Assembly (NCBI GenBank): GCA_018823835.1
Contig: JAHJHT010000004.1
Span: 1-64,000, forward strand
Reading direction: 5' to 3'
DNA length: 64,000 nucleotides
DNA from: Alphaproteobacteria bacterium
Lineage (GTDB): Bacteria > Pseudomonadota > Alphaproteobacteria > Rhizobiales > Rhizobiaceae
The notes under the pieces were generated by a model. The model had not been told where the DNA came from. It did not search any database and was given only the letters and a program-made list of their open reading frames with translations. A program made the translations under genes and the position numbers. This document shows positions 1-10,216 of this stretch, piece after piece (position 1 is the stretch's first letter; every line of letters begins with the position of its first letter).

Positions 1-223
1 AGGGAGCAACGAGTTTCACGCACATGCCTCGGCCAGGGCCCGGGTGTGTGGATGACAATGTCCAACCGCGCCACCGTTTCGCGCAGCCACCCGGCGCCGT
101 CTCCTGCCACGCTCGCCCGGTTCGCGACCCCGCGTTCCCGTACAGGAGATGAGGGCATTATGCGCGCGACCGCAAAAGCGTGGATAAAAAGCGTGAAAGA
201 TAATTTGCAGGCGGATCGCAGCC
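1..223. other. Left edge, no gene recognised
   Basis: I see no recognisable gene between the window edge and the SURF1 stop codon. A minus-strand frame opens with an ATG at 158 and stays open to the edge, but its residues match no family I know and it has no clear ribosome binding site. The plus-strand frame starting at 46 runs into the end of the SURF1 gene and looks like a GC-rich shadow. The stretch could be the start of the next gene of the oxidase cluster or plain intergenic DNA. Confidence 0.4.
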
Positions 224-967
224 TCAGCGCGTGCGCTTCAGCCAGCCGACCAGCATGACGCCGGCCAGCGCCGCGGCGAGGCCGTACCAGGTGACGGCAT
301 ATTGTAGGTGGTTGTTGGGGAGCTCGACGATGGTGACGCCGCCTGCCGGCCAGCCGCCGGGGTTGGGCGCATCGTTTGCGTCGATGAAGAAATGCAGCAC
401 GTCCGCACCGGCCGGGAGGCCGGCACTCGCCGCCATTGCGTCGAGATCCTTCCAGTAAAATACGTTCTTGGCCGGATCGTTGTCCGGGACCAGCGAGGAC
501 GGCTTCTCGGACAGACGGTCGCGGGCCAGGCCGGTGACCGCGACCTCGCCCTCGACCTGGCCGGCCGGGCGCCTGGCGGCGTCCTTGAGATCGTAGGGCA
601 CGAAGCCGCGGTTGACGAAGACGATGCGCGCGTCGTCGAGCAGCATCGGCGTATAGACGAAGAAGCCCGACTTGCCCTGATGGGTGGCGAGGAAATGGCG
701 CTCGCCTTCGTGCAGGAAGCGGCCTTTGGCAGCGACCGGCCAATAGTCGAGGGCCGCGCCCTCGGCCGCCTTCTCCTCGATGGCGGCAAGCGGCAACGCC
801 GGGGCGTCGATGCGTTGAGCGATCGTCGCGACCAGCGCTTCCTTCCACTGCAGGCGCTGCACCTGCCAGGTGCCGAGGGCCAGCAGGACGGCTATGGCCG
901 GCACGCCGAACAGCAGGGCGAGCCAGACGATCCGCCGGGAGGCGGGCCTTGTGTCGGCGCTGTCCAT
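224..967 (-). CDS. SURF1 family cytochrome oxidase assembly protein
   Basis: This 247-residue inner-membrane protein belongs to the SURF1/Shy1 family, which helps insert heme a into subunit I of aa3-type cytochrome c oxidase. The family architecture is visible: an N-terminal membrane segment at about residues 13-31 ending in the GTWQVQRLQWK motif, a periplasmic domain, and a C-terminal membrane segment at about 218-240. The ATG at 967 lies 2 nt after the DUF983 stop, so the two genes are probably translationally coupled. A GTG two codons upstream is an alternative start. The position at the end of the oxidase cluster fits the assignment. Confidence 0.93.
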   Translation of the reverse strand: MDSADTRPASRRIVWLALLFGVPAIAVLLALGTWQVQRLQWKEALVATIAQRIDAPALPLAAIEEKAAEGAALDYWPVAAKGRFLHEGERHFLATHQGKSGFFVYTPMLLDDARIVFVNRGFVPYDLKDAARRPAGQVEGEVAVTGLARDRLSEKPSSLVPDNDPAKNVFYWKDLDAMAASAGLPAGADVLHFFIDANDAPNPGGWPAGGVTIVELPNNHLQYAVTWYGLAAALAGVMLVGWLKRTR

Positions 968-969
968 GC

Positions 970-1347
970 TCACCGGTCCAGGCGGCCTTCCGCGGCCTTG
1001 TTGGCGTATTGCAGCGTCACCAGCATGCCCTTGATGAGGCGCAGGGCGCCGAGGCCCAGCACCACCGTCAGCGGTACCCAGAGGATGAAATGCACCCAGA
1101 GCGGCGGGTTGAGGGTGACCTCCATCCACAGCGCCAGCCCGACGACGATGAAGCCGATGATCAGGATGACGAAGACGGCCGGCCCGTCGCCGGCATCGGC
1201 GAAGGAATAGTCGAGACCGCAATTGTCGCATTCGGGGGCAATGTTGAGGAGGCCCGAGAAGAGCCTTCCCTTGCCGCAGCGCGGGCAGCAGCCCTTGAGG
1301 CCGGCCACGATGGGCTCGACGGGAGGATAGCCCGTGTTGTCGTTCAT
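970..1347 (-). CDS. DUF983 zinc-ribbon membrane protein
   Basis: The 125-residue product has a short N-terminal Cys cluster (C20, C21, C24, C40, C43, in the pattern CCPRCG ... CDNCG) that looks like a zinc ribbon, followed by two membrane helices at about 56-76 and 84-107. This is the DUF983 family, commonly found beside cytochrome c oxidase assembly genes in alphaproteobacteria; its molecular role is not established. It lies upstream of SURF1 with almost no gap and is separated from coxC by about 250 bp and a terminator, so DUF983-SURF1 may have its own promoter. The ATG at 1347 was chosen because the Cys motif follows at the usual distance and AGG-type purines precede it. Confidence 0.88.
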   Translation of the reverse strand: MNDNTGYPPVEPIVAGLKGCCPRCGKGRLFSGLLNIAPECDNCGLDYSFADAGDGPAVFVILIIGFIVVGLALWMEVTLNPPLWVHFILWVPLTVVLGLGALRLIKGMLVTLQYANKAAEGRLDR

Positions 1348-1540
1348 AGCCTGTTCCCGGTAGGGGTGACGTTCTCGAAGTTCGCCCAATTCACGTCCGC
1401 TGGATGATTGCCCGTGCGACCGCCATGCCTGCCGGCGGGCGACGTCACGCAAAACCTGTTGGGCAGGGTCTATCACCCGGGGCCCGCCCGGTCGACGTTA
1501 CGCGTTGCCGCAGCGCCCCGGGATGCCCAAGGCTGGTCCA

Positions 1541-1578
1541 CAAAAGCAAAGAGGCGACCGCGTTGCCGCGGCCGCCTC
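1541..1578 (-). terminator. Intrinsic terminator after coxC
   Basis: Positions 1551-1562 (GAGGCGACCGCG) and 1567-1578 (CGCGGCCGCCTC) form a 12-bp stem with one mismatch around a 4-nt loop. Read on the minus strand it is followed by TTTGCTTTTG, a T-rich tail. It sits 21 bp after the coxC stop codon and should end most transcription of the oxidase operon before DUF983-SURF1. Confidence 0.75.
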
Positions 1579-1598
1579 TCTTTCGTTGGTGTCGGGCG

Positions 1599-2483
1599 TC
1601 AGTGACCGTGGGCGATCGGCGCGCCGATCGAGGCCCAGACGTAGATGTTGGCAAAGAGGAACAGCCAGACCACGTCGACGAAGTGCCAGTACCAGGCAGC
1701 CGCCTCGAAGCCGAAATGCTGCTTCGACGTGAAGTCGCCCTTCATCGCGCGGATCAGGCAGACCAGCAGGAAGATGGTGCCGACCAGAACGTGGAAGCCA
1801 TGGAAGCCGGTCGACATGAAGAAGGTCGCGCCGTAGATCGAATCCTGGAAGCCGAACGGGGCGTGGATGTACTCGTAGGCCTGCACCATGGAAAACAGCG
1901 CGCCGAGCCCGACTGTCAGGATCAGGCCGTTGATCAGGCCCTTGCGGTCGTCATGCAGCAGCGCGTGGTGCGCCCAGGTGACCGTCGTGCCGGACAGCAG
2001 CAGGATGATGGTGTTGTAGAGCGGCAGGTGGAAGGGATCGAGAACCTCGATGCCCTTGGGCGGCCAGACACCGCCGGTGAAGGCGTCACGCGCATATTGC
2101 TGGGTTTCGCCGGGGAACAGGCTGGCATCGAAGAAGGCCCAGAACCAGGCGACGAAGAACATCACCTCGGAGGCGATGAACAGGATCATGCCATAGCGCA
2201 AATGCAGCGAGACGACCGGCGTGTGATGGCCCTCGTGGCTCTCCTTGATGGTGTCCGACCACCAGGCGAACATGGTGTAGAGCACGATCGCCAGGCCGAT
2301 GAAGAAAAGCCATGGCGAGGCCAGGTTGATGCCGAACAGGGCGAACTCGTTGCCCTTCAGATACTGCATCCAGGCGACGCCGCCGATCGCCATGACGAAG
2401 GCGCCGACCGAGCCGATGAAGGGCCAGGGGCTGGGGTCGATGATATGATAGTCGTGGTCCGGTTTTGCGTGTGCGTCTGCCAT
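1599..2483 (-). CDS. coxC: Cytochrome c oxidase subunit III
   Basis: The 294-residue protein is subunit III of the aa3-type heme-copper oxidase, which stabilises the catalytic core and the D proton channel in the inner membrane. It is highly hydrophobic with about seven membrane helices. The conserved segment [11 protein letters not shown] at about 81-91 is followed by [14 protein letters not shown] with the conserved membrane glutamate at E106. Length is slightly above the bacterial norm of 260-290. The ATG at 2483 follows the ctaG stop by 1 nt, and a run of G residues in the ctaG tail serves as ribosome binding site, which indicates coupled translation. Confidence 0.97.
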   Translation of the reverse strand: MADAHAKPDHDYHIIDPSPWPFIGSVGAFVMAIGGVAWMQYLKGNEFALFGINLASPWLFFIGLAIVLYTMFAWWSDTIKESHEGHHTPVVSLHLRYGMILFIASEVMFFVAWFWAFFDASLFPGETQQYARDAFTGGVWPPKGIEVLDPFHLPLYNTIILLLSGTTVTWAHHALLHDDRKGLINGLILTVGLGALFSMVQAYEYIHAPFGFQDSIYGATFFMSTGFHGFHVLVGTIFLLVCLIRAMKGDFTSKQHFGFEAAAWYWHFVDVVWLFLFANIYVWASIGAPIAHGH

Positions 2484-2484
2484 G

Positions 2485-3117
2485 TCAGCCCCCGAGATTC
2501 TCTTCGGTATTAATGAGTGTGGATGTGCCTTCCGCCCGCGGCGCCTCTGCCACCGGCTTCGGCGTTTCGATCGGGAAGAAGGTGTAGGAAAGCGTGATCG
2601 TGGTGATGTCCTTGAGTTCGGGCGCATCGACGATATCGGGATCGACGTAGAAGACGACCGGCATGTCGATCGTCTCGCCAGGCTTCAGGGTGGTGTCGGT
2701 GAAGCAGAAGCATTCGACCTTGTTGAAGTAGGAGCCGGCGAATTCGGGCGTCACGTTGTAGGTGGCGCGGCCGGACGTCGTCGTCGGAAACGGGTTGGAG
2801 GCGGTGTAGTGCGCCTGCGCCGTCTCGCCGATCTTCATCGAGACCTCGCGCGCCACCGGCTTGAAGGTCCAGGGCAGGCCGCCCGAGACGTTGGCGTCGA
2901 AGCGCACCGTGATCTTGCGGTCGAGAACCCGGTCGGAATACTGCGTGGCGCGCTGCGTGGTGCCGCCATAGCCGGTGACCTGGCAGAACATCGCGTAGAG
3001 CGGCACGGCGGCATAGGCCATGCCGATCATGCCGCCGAAGAATGCGACGCAGACCACCGCCACCATGCGGTTGGCATGGCTCTTCCTCTTGTCGTCGGCT
3101 GTCCTCGTGTCGGTCAT
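2485..3117 (-). CDS. ctaG: Cytochrome c oxidase assembly protein CtaG (Cox11)
   Basis: CtaG/Cox11 delivers copper to the CuB site of oxidase subunit I. The 210-residue product has a short cytoplasmic N-terminus, one membrane helix at about 18-38, the conserved [10 protein letters not shown] segment with C45, and a periplasmic beta domain carrying the copper-binding CFC pair at 136-138. These are the hallmarks of the family. The ATG at 3117 is 7 nt after the preceding small ORF, and the stop is 1 nt before coxC, so the gene is embedded in the oxidase operon. Confidence 0.96.
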   Translation of the reverse strand: MTDTRTADDKRKSHANRMVAVVCVAFFGGMIGMAYAAVPLYAMFCQVTGYGGTTQRATQYSDRVLDRKITVRFDANVSGGLPWTFKPVAREVSMKIGETAQAHYTASNPFPTTTSGRATYNVTPEFAGSYFNKVECFCFTDTTLKPGETIDMPVVFYVDPDIVDAPELKDITTITLSYTFFPIETPKPVAEAPRAEGTSTLINTEENLGG

Positions 3118-3124
3118 GCGCTGC

Positions 3125-3280
3125 TCACATGGCCCGGTCGAGAATGCCCGGACCGAACTTGGCGATCGTGGCGACGTAGAAGATGATGACCAGCGCAAAA
3201 AGCGCCAGGCCGATCGCCACCGAGCGGCTGCGGCGCGCCCTCTTCTGGCTGGCGGTGAGGGTAACGAGTTCGTTTTCCAT
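3125..3280 (-). CDS. Small single-helix protein of the oxidase operon (CoxF-like)
   Basis: A 51-codon frame lies between ctaB and ctaG with a start 2 nt after the ctaB stop and a stop 7 nt before the ctaG start. The product begins [14 protein letters not shown], has a basic stretch, then one membrane helix at about 21-41 ([20 protein letters not shown]), and ends [11 protein letters not shown]. Small single-span proteins at exactly this position are usual in rhizobial oxidase clusters and are often called CoxF. The reading frame and tight spacing make it a real gene; a role in oxidase assembly is inferred from position only. Confidence 0.85.
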   Translation of the reverse strand: MENELVTLTASQKRARRSRSVAIGLALFALVIIFYVATIAKFGPGILDRAM

Positions 3281-3282
3281 GA

Positions 3283-4227
3283 TTATGCTCCGCTTATCAT
3301 GAACGCCCGCTGCGCCACTGCGTCAGCGAGATAGGCGGCGAAGATCCCGAACAGATAGAGCAGCGAATAGGCAAAAAGCGACTTGGCAGGCTTCATAACC
3401 TCGTCGCCCTCGGGCATCTGGAGGACCTTCCAGGAATAGTGCACGAAGCCGATGCCGAGTGCGGCCGCCACCAGGCCGTAGCCGGCGGTAGTGTAGCCGA
3501 GCACCCAGGGCAGAACGCCGCTGACAGCCGTCAGGACGGCATAGGCGAGCATCTGGCGGCGCGTCGACAGGGAACCGGCGACATTGGGCATCATCGGAAT
3601 GCCGGCGCGGCCGTATTCGCCCGACTTGAACAGCGCCAGCGCCCAGAAATGGGGCGGCGTCCAGAGGAAGATGATGAGGAAGAGGATGACGCTCTCGAGG
3701 CTCACATTGCCGGTCGCCGCAGCCCAGCCGATGACCGGCGGGATGGCGCCGGCAGCACCGCCGATGACGATGTTCTGCGGCGTCGAGCGCTTCAGCCACA
3801 TCGTATAGATGACGGCGTAGAAGAAGATGGTGAAGGCAAGCAGCGTCGCCGAAAGCCAGTTGACCAGCACGCCGAGCGTCATCACCGCAAGCACAGACAG
3901 GATGAGGCCGAAGGCCAGTGCCTCGGCCGGACGGACGCGGCCCGACGGGATGGGACGGCCGCGGGTGCGCGTCATGATCGCGTCGATATCGGCGTCGTAC
4001 CACATGTTGAGCGCGCCCGAGGCGCCGGCGCCGATGGCGATGGCCATGATGGCGATGACGGCGAGCACCGGGTTGAGCGTGGCGGGCGCCGCGACCATGC
4101 CCACGAAGGCCGTGAACACGACAAGCGACATCACTCGAGGCTTCAGGAGCTCGATGTAGTCGCCAGCCGTGGCTTCGGACATTTGCCGGCCGGCATCGTC
4201 AAAAGCTGTCTTGTCCACAAGGGCCAT
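3283..4227 (-). CDS. ctaB: Protoheme IX farnesyltransferase
   Basis: CtaB (CyoE/Cox10) transfers a farnesyl group to protoheme to make heme O, the precursor of heme A for the aa3 oxidase. The 314-residue protein is a UbiA-superfamily polytopic membrane enzyme. The first Asp-rich prenyl-diphosphate site is visible at about 74-93 ([15 protein letters not shown], then RGRP). Nine or so hydrophobic helices follow. The ATG at 4227 is preceded by AAGGAAAGA about 12 nt upstream; an in-frame TTG at 4254 is less likely. It is separated from ctaD by 70 bp containing a strong hairpin. Confidence 0.96.
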   Translation of the reverse strand: MALVDKTAFDDAGRQMSEATAGDYIELLKPRVMSLVVFTAFVGMVAAPATLNPVLAVIAIMAIAIGAGASGALNMWYDADIDAIMTRTRGRPIPSGRVRPAEALAFGLILSVLAVMTLGVLVNWLSATLLAFTIFFYAVIYTMWLKRSTPQNIVIGGAAGAIPPVIGWAAATGNVSLESVILFLIIFLWTPPHFWALALFKSGEYGRAGIPMMPNVAGSLSTRRQMLAYAVLTAVSGVLPWVLGYTTAGYGLVAAALGIGFVHYSWKVLQMPEGDEVMKPAKSLFAYSLLYLFGIFAAYLADAVAQRAFMISGA

Positions 4228-4257
4228 TCTCGGGCAGTCCGATCTTTCCTTCAAGGC

Positions 4258-4283
4258 GAAACTGCCGGTCTCCCGGCAGTTTC
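4258..4283 (-). terminator. Perfect hairpin between ctaD and ctaB (attenuator or 3' end)
   Basis: GAAACTGCCGG (4258-4268) and CCGGCAGTTTC (4273-4283) form a perfect 11-bp stem with a TCTC loop 15 bp after the ctaD stop. On the minus strand only a short T run (GTTTC) follows, so it is a weak intrinsic terminator or an RNA-stabilising 3' hairpin. It could set the level of the assembly genes below that of the structural genes coxB-ctaD. Confidence 0.6.
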
Positions 4284-4297
4284 ATTGGTGCGTCAGA

Positions 4298-6861
<2,564 letters not shown>

Positions 6862-7328
6862 CTCCTGCTGCCGTTCAGCCCGACCCCTCAATGCCTGGCC
6901 AAGCCTTCACGGGAATCCCGTTCGTGCCCGGTTGGTTCAAACCATACTCTCTTTGCGACCGCAAGAAAGGAGCAGCCAATACCGTGCGGCATTTTTGCGC
7001 GACTGCCTGACGGCCGGAGCAATGGGTACTGTGGCGTTGTGTCCGTCTTGCCGGACAGAAGCCGGTTTCGACCGCTGGCTGGTCGCCGCAAGCGGGGCTC
7101 AGCGGGGCTGCCGCAGGCCCCGCGGCCGCACACATGAAGGATGCCGAAGATCGTAGATTGGCCAAAAAATGTCCCGACCGGTCAAAAATTGTATCGCCAA
7201 ATGTCGCAATTCGGGCAAATTGACCGTGAAGAAGGAACAAACGGCCCTGCCCTGCTGGTTCGGGGGCGGGGTTATCCTATAGTCGCGCGGTCCGGCAGCC
7301 TCTGGCCGTGATTCGCAACGGAGACGTC
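6862..7328. other. 467-bp divergent intergenic region (coxB / ialB-like)
   Basis: No gene is visible between the divergent coxB and IalB-like genes. The stretch must hold both promoters. It contains a hairpin at 7102-7123 (GCGGGGC and GCCCCGC arms), the 8-bp palindrome GACCGGTC at 7176-7183, and a separated inverted repeat CGGTCAA (7179-7185) / TTGACCG (7220-7226) in the AT-rich part. The last could be an operator, but the arms are short and I cannot assign a regulator. Confidence 0.45.
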
Positions 7329-7844
7329 ATGATATCCGGTCTTTCCAGGACCCTAGCCGTGGTCGCCATGTCCGCCGCCCTCTCCGGCCTCGTCCTGCCG
7401 GCCCAGGCGCAGCAGAACGGCTCCGTTCGCTCGACGCACGGCTCGTGGTCGATCATCTGCGACACACCGGCAGGCGCGACCTCCGAGCAATGCATCATGA
7501 TGCAGAACGTGGTCGCCGAGGACCGCGCCGACCTTGGCCTGTCGGTGGTGATCCTGCGCACGGCCGACCGCAAGGCCGAGATCATGCGCGTGCTGGCGCC
7601 TCTCGGCGTGCTGCTGCCCACCGGGCTCGGCCTCTACATCGACAAGAAGGACAATGGCCGCGCCTATTTCAAGCAGTGCTTCGCCGACGGCTGCTATGCC
7701 GAGGTGATCCTCGAGCAGCAATTGCTGGACACGCTGAAGACCGGCACCGAAGCGACCTTCATCGTGTTCGCCACGCCCGAGGAAGGCATCGGCATCCCGG
7801 TCGACCTGACCGGCTTCGGCGAGGCTTTCGCCGCGCTGCCCTAG
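7329..7844 (+). CDS. Invasion-associated locus B (IalB) family protein
   Basis: The 171-residue precursor has a clear signal peptide ending in LPAQAQ, then a small beta-rich domain with four cysteines typical of the IalB family (pattern STHGSWSIIC, QCIMMQ, KQCFADGCYAEV). IalB was named in Bartonella, where it helps entry into red cells, but homologues are present in most non-pathogenic rhizobia and their role there is unknown; a periplasmic function is likely. The ATG at 7329 has GGAG 6 nt upstream and is preferred over the in-frame GTG at 7308. It is followed 5 bp later by a convergent small ORF. Confidence 0.88.
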   Translation: MISGLSRTLAVVAMSAALSGLVLPAQAQQNGSVRSTHGSWSIICDTPAGATSEQCIMMQNVVAEDRADLGLSVVILRTADRKAEIMRVLAPLGVLLPTGLGLYIDKKDNGRAYFKQCFADGCYAEVILEQQLLDTLKTGTEATFIVFATPEEGIGIPVDLTGFGEAFAALP

Positions 7845-7849
7845 CCGCC

Positions 7850-7987
7850 CTATCGGTATTCGGTAGAGATGGCGATGCCCGCTGCCGCGCCTATGCCGAC
7901 GCCGGCAACGGCGGACTGGGTGCCGAAGAACGAACCGACGACCAGCCCGACGAATGCGGCCGCGGCAATCCAGTAGAATTGTTTCAC
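7850..7987 (-). CDS. Small glycine/alanine-rich membrane protein
   Basis: A 45-codon minus-strand frame begins with GTG at 7987 behind GGAG (6-nt spacing) and ends TEYR-stop at 7850. The product starts VKQFYWIAAAAFVGLVVG and contains two glycine/alanine-rich hydrophobic stretches, a glycine-zipper-like pattern (GVGIGAAAGIAI) that suggests an inner-membrane peptide. It fills the space between the convergent IalB-like gene and tldD, which supports its reality. I do not recognise a named family and give no function. Confidence 0.55.
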   Translation of the reverse strand: MKQFYWIAAAAFVGLVVGSFFGTQSAVAGVGIGAAAGIAISTEYR

Positions 7988-8083
7988 CGTCCACTCCGCA
8001 TCGCGAGGTCGGTTGCCACGGGGTGCAACTCTCCCGATGGCGTCCTATATCTATCTCACGAATTCAAAATACGGAGCTTTGCG

Positions 8084-9499
8084 GTGCGTTCCACACTGAT
8101 CGAACGATTTGACGTAGCCGACGACCGCGTCAAGCAGATCGTGGCCGACACGATCAAGGACGCCGACGACGGCGAACTCTATATCGAAAGCAGCGAGAGC
8201 GAGGCGCTGATGTTCGACAATGGCCGCCTGAAGACGGCCAACTACAGCACCGACGAAGGTTTCGGCCTGCGCGCCGTTGCGGGCGAAGCCACGGGCTACG
8301 CCCATTCGAGCGAGCTGTCGGAAGCCTCCCTGCTGCGCGCATCCGACGCCGTCTCGGCCGTGAAGTCCGGCTATTCCGGCACGCTCGCCGACGCGCCTCC
8401 GCGCACCAACCGGCACCTCTACAGCGACGAGAACCCGATCGGCTCGCCCTCCTTCGAGGCCAAGGCGAAGCTGCTGCAGGAAATCGACGCGCATCTGCGC
8501 GCCGCCGACCCGCGCGTGCGTCAGGTCAGCGCCTCGCTTGCCTCCTCCTGGCAGCATGTCGAAATCCTGCGCGCCGACGGGCAGAGCGTGCGCGACATCC
8601 GGCCGCTGGTGCGCATGAGCGTCTCTGTGGTGGTCGGCGACGGCGACCGCCAGGAAACCGGCTCCTACGGCATGGGCGGGCGCAAGGGCTTTGGCGAGTT
8701 CGTCGCCGACGAGAGCTGGAAGCACGCCGCATCCGAGGCGCTGCGCCAGGCGCTGGTCAATCTCGAGGCGGTTCCCGCGCCTGCCGGGACCTTCGACATC
8801 GTCTTGTCCAACGGCTGGCCGGGCGTCATGCTGCACGAGGCTGTCGGCCACGGGCTCGAAGGCGACTTCAACCGCAAGAAGACCTCGGCCTTCGCCGGCC
8901 TGATGGGCCAGCAGGTCGCCGCCAAGGGCGTAACCGTGGTCGATGACGGCACGATAAGCGAAAGGCGCGGCTCGCTGACCGTCGACGACGAAGGCACGCC
9001 GACCAACCGGACCGTGCTGATCGAGGACGGCAAGCTGGTCGGCTACATGCAGGACCGCCAGAATGCGCGCCTGATGGGCATGGCCGCCACCGGAAACGGC
9101 CGGCGCGAAGGCTATGCGCACCAGCCGATGCCGCGCATGACCAACACCTACATGACGTCGGGCGACAAGGACCCGGCCGAAATCATCGCCTCGGTCAAGA
9201 ACGGCATCTATGCCGTCTCCTTCGGCGGCGGCCAGGTCGACATCACCTCGGGCAAGTTCGTGTTCGGCTGCACCGAGGCCTACATGATCGAGAACGGCAA
9301 GGTGACGCAGCCGATCAAGGGCGCGATGCTGATCGGCAACGGGCCGGACGCGATGCATCGCGTCAGCATGATCGGCAACGACATGAAGCTCGACAACGGC
9401 ATCGGCATGTGCGGCAAGGCCGGACAGGGCGTGCCGGTGGGCGTTGGCCAGCCGCATCTGAGGATGGACCAGATGACGGTCGGCGGCACGCGGGTCTGA
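8084..9499 (+). CDS. tldD: Metalloprotease TldD
   Basis: TldD pairs with TldE/PmbA (not in this window) to form a cytoplasmic zinc protease that trims unfolded or modified peptides. The 471-residue length matches the family (about 480). The zinc-binding HExxxH motif is visible as HEAVGHGLEGD at 251-261, and the glycine-rich C-terminal region ends with the conserved GxxGQGVPVGVGQP segment. The GTG at 8084 was chosen because CGGAG lies 7 nt upstream and the homologous region begins here; the frame remains open for 600 bp further upstream through shadow sequence. cobB follows 18 bp later on the same strand. Confidence 0.95.
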   Translation: MRSTLIERFDVADDRVKQIVADTIKDADDGELYIESSESEALMFDNGRLKTANYSTDEGFGLRAVAGEATGYAHSSELSEASLLRASDAVSAVKSGYSGTLADAPPRTNRHLYSDENPIGSPSFEAKAKLLQEIDAHLRAADPRVRQVSASLASSWQHVEILRADGQSVRDIRPLVRMSVSVVVGDGDRQETGSYGMGGRKGFGEFVADESWKHAASEALRQALVNLEAVPAPAGTFDIVLSNGWPGVMLHEAVGHGLEGDFNRKKTSAFAGLMGQQVAAKGVTVVDDGTISERRGSLTVDDEGTPTNRTVLIEDGKLVGYMQDRQNARLMGMAATGNGRREGYAHQPMPRMTNTYMTSGDKDPAEIIASVKNGIYAVSFGGGQVDITSGKFVFGCTEAYMIENGKVTQPIKGAMLIGNGPDAMHRVSMIGNDMKLDNGIGMCGKAGQGVPVGVGQPHLRMDQMTVGGTRV

Positions 9500-9517
9500 C
9501 ACCGGACAGCCGTCGGC

Positions 9518-10216
9518 GTGCCCTCCTCCATCGTCATCCTGACGGGTGCCGGCATCTCCGCCGAATCGGGGATCGCGACATTCCGCGACCCCGACGGTAT
9601 CTGGTCGAAGATCGATTACCGCGAGGTGGCGACACCGCAGGGCTTTGCCGCCAACCCGGCGCGGGTTCACGACTTCTACAACTGGCGGCGCCAGAACGTG
9701 AAAAGCGTCGAGCCCAACGCGGCGCATGTCGCACTGGCGCGGCTGGAGCGCGCCTTCGCCGGCGAGTTCCTTCTGGTGACGCAGAATGTCGACAGCCTGC
9801 ACGAACGGGCCGGCTCCGAAAGGCTGATCCACATGCATGGGCAGCACGACCGTGCGCTCTGCAATGCCTGCGGCGGGCGCACGCCGTGGCACGGTGAAAT
9901 GTCACTCGAGACCCTCTGCCCGGGCTGCGAACAGGCCGGCCACATGCGGCCCGACGTGGTGTGGTTCGGCGAGATGCCCTACGAGATGGACCGCATCCAA
10001 GCGGCGCTGCGCGGCTGCGACCTGTTCGTCTCGATCGGCACAAGCGGCAATGTCTATCCGGCGGCCGGCTTCGTGCGCGAGGCGCGGGCGGCAGGCGCCA
10101 GAACCGTCGAACTCAATCTCGAACCATCGCAGGGCGCGGATCTGTTTCACGAGGCAGAGCACGGGCCGGCGACGCGGATCGTGCCCGATTTCGTCGAACG
10201 GCTGCTCGGCGCCTAG
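9518..10216 (+). CDS. cobB: NAD-dependent protein deacylase CobB (sirtuin)
   Basis: This sirtuin removes acyl groups from lysines using NAD. In the 232-residue protein the NAD motif GAGISAESGI is at 10-19, TQNVD at 88-92, the catalytic His at H107 (HMHG), and a zinc site at C115/C118 and C134/C137. Y54 and R57 (FYNWRR) match the Tyr-x-x-Arg pair of CobB/SIRT5-type sirtuins, which suggests desuccinylase as well as deacetylase activity. The start is a GTG at 9518, with the sirtuin core beginning at residue 6. Its stop codon overlaps that of the convergent rlmD gene within the shared CTAG. Confidence 0.94.
   Translation: MPSSIVILTGAGISAESGIATFRDPDGIWSKIDYREVATPQGFAANPARVHDFYNWRRQNVKSVEPNAAHVALARLERAFAGEFLLVTQNVDSLHERAGSERLIHMHGQHDRALCNACGGRTPWHGEMSLETLCPGCEQAGHMRPDVVWFGEMPYEMDRIQAALRGCDLFVSIGTSGNVYPAAGFVREARAAGARTVELNLEPSQGADLFHEAEHGPATRIVPDFVERLLGA

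Noticed and set aside
46..258. A 70-codon plus-strand frame at the left edge
   Set aside because: No recognisable domain or ribosome binding site, and it overlaps the SURF1 gene end in antisense.
2482..3186. Long plus-strand frames opposite ctaG and the other oxidase genes, such as 2482-3186, 1404-2513 and 4169-5371
   Set aside because: These are GC-rich shadow frames antisense to clear oxidase genes; their products are low-complexity and rich in Arg, Ala and Asp.
7102..7123. GCGGGGC/GCCCCGC hairpin in the coxB-ialB gap as a terminator
   Set aside because: It lies between divergent genes and is not followed by T residues on either strand, so termination makes no sense there.
7179..7226. Inverted repeat CGGTCAA ... 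TTGACCG as an operator
   Set aside because: Only 7-bp arms separated by 34 bp; chance occurrence cannot be excluded and no regulator is suggested.
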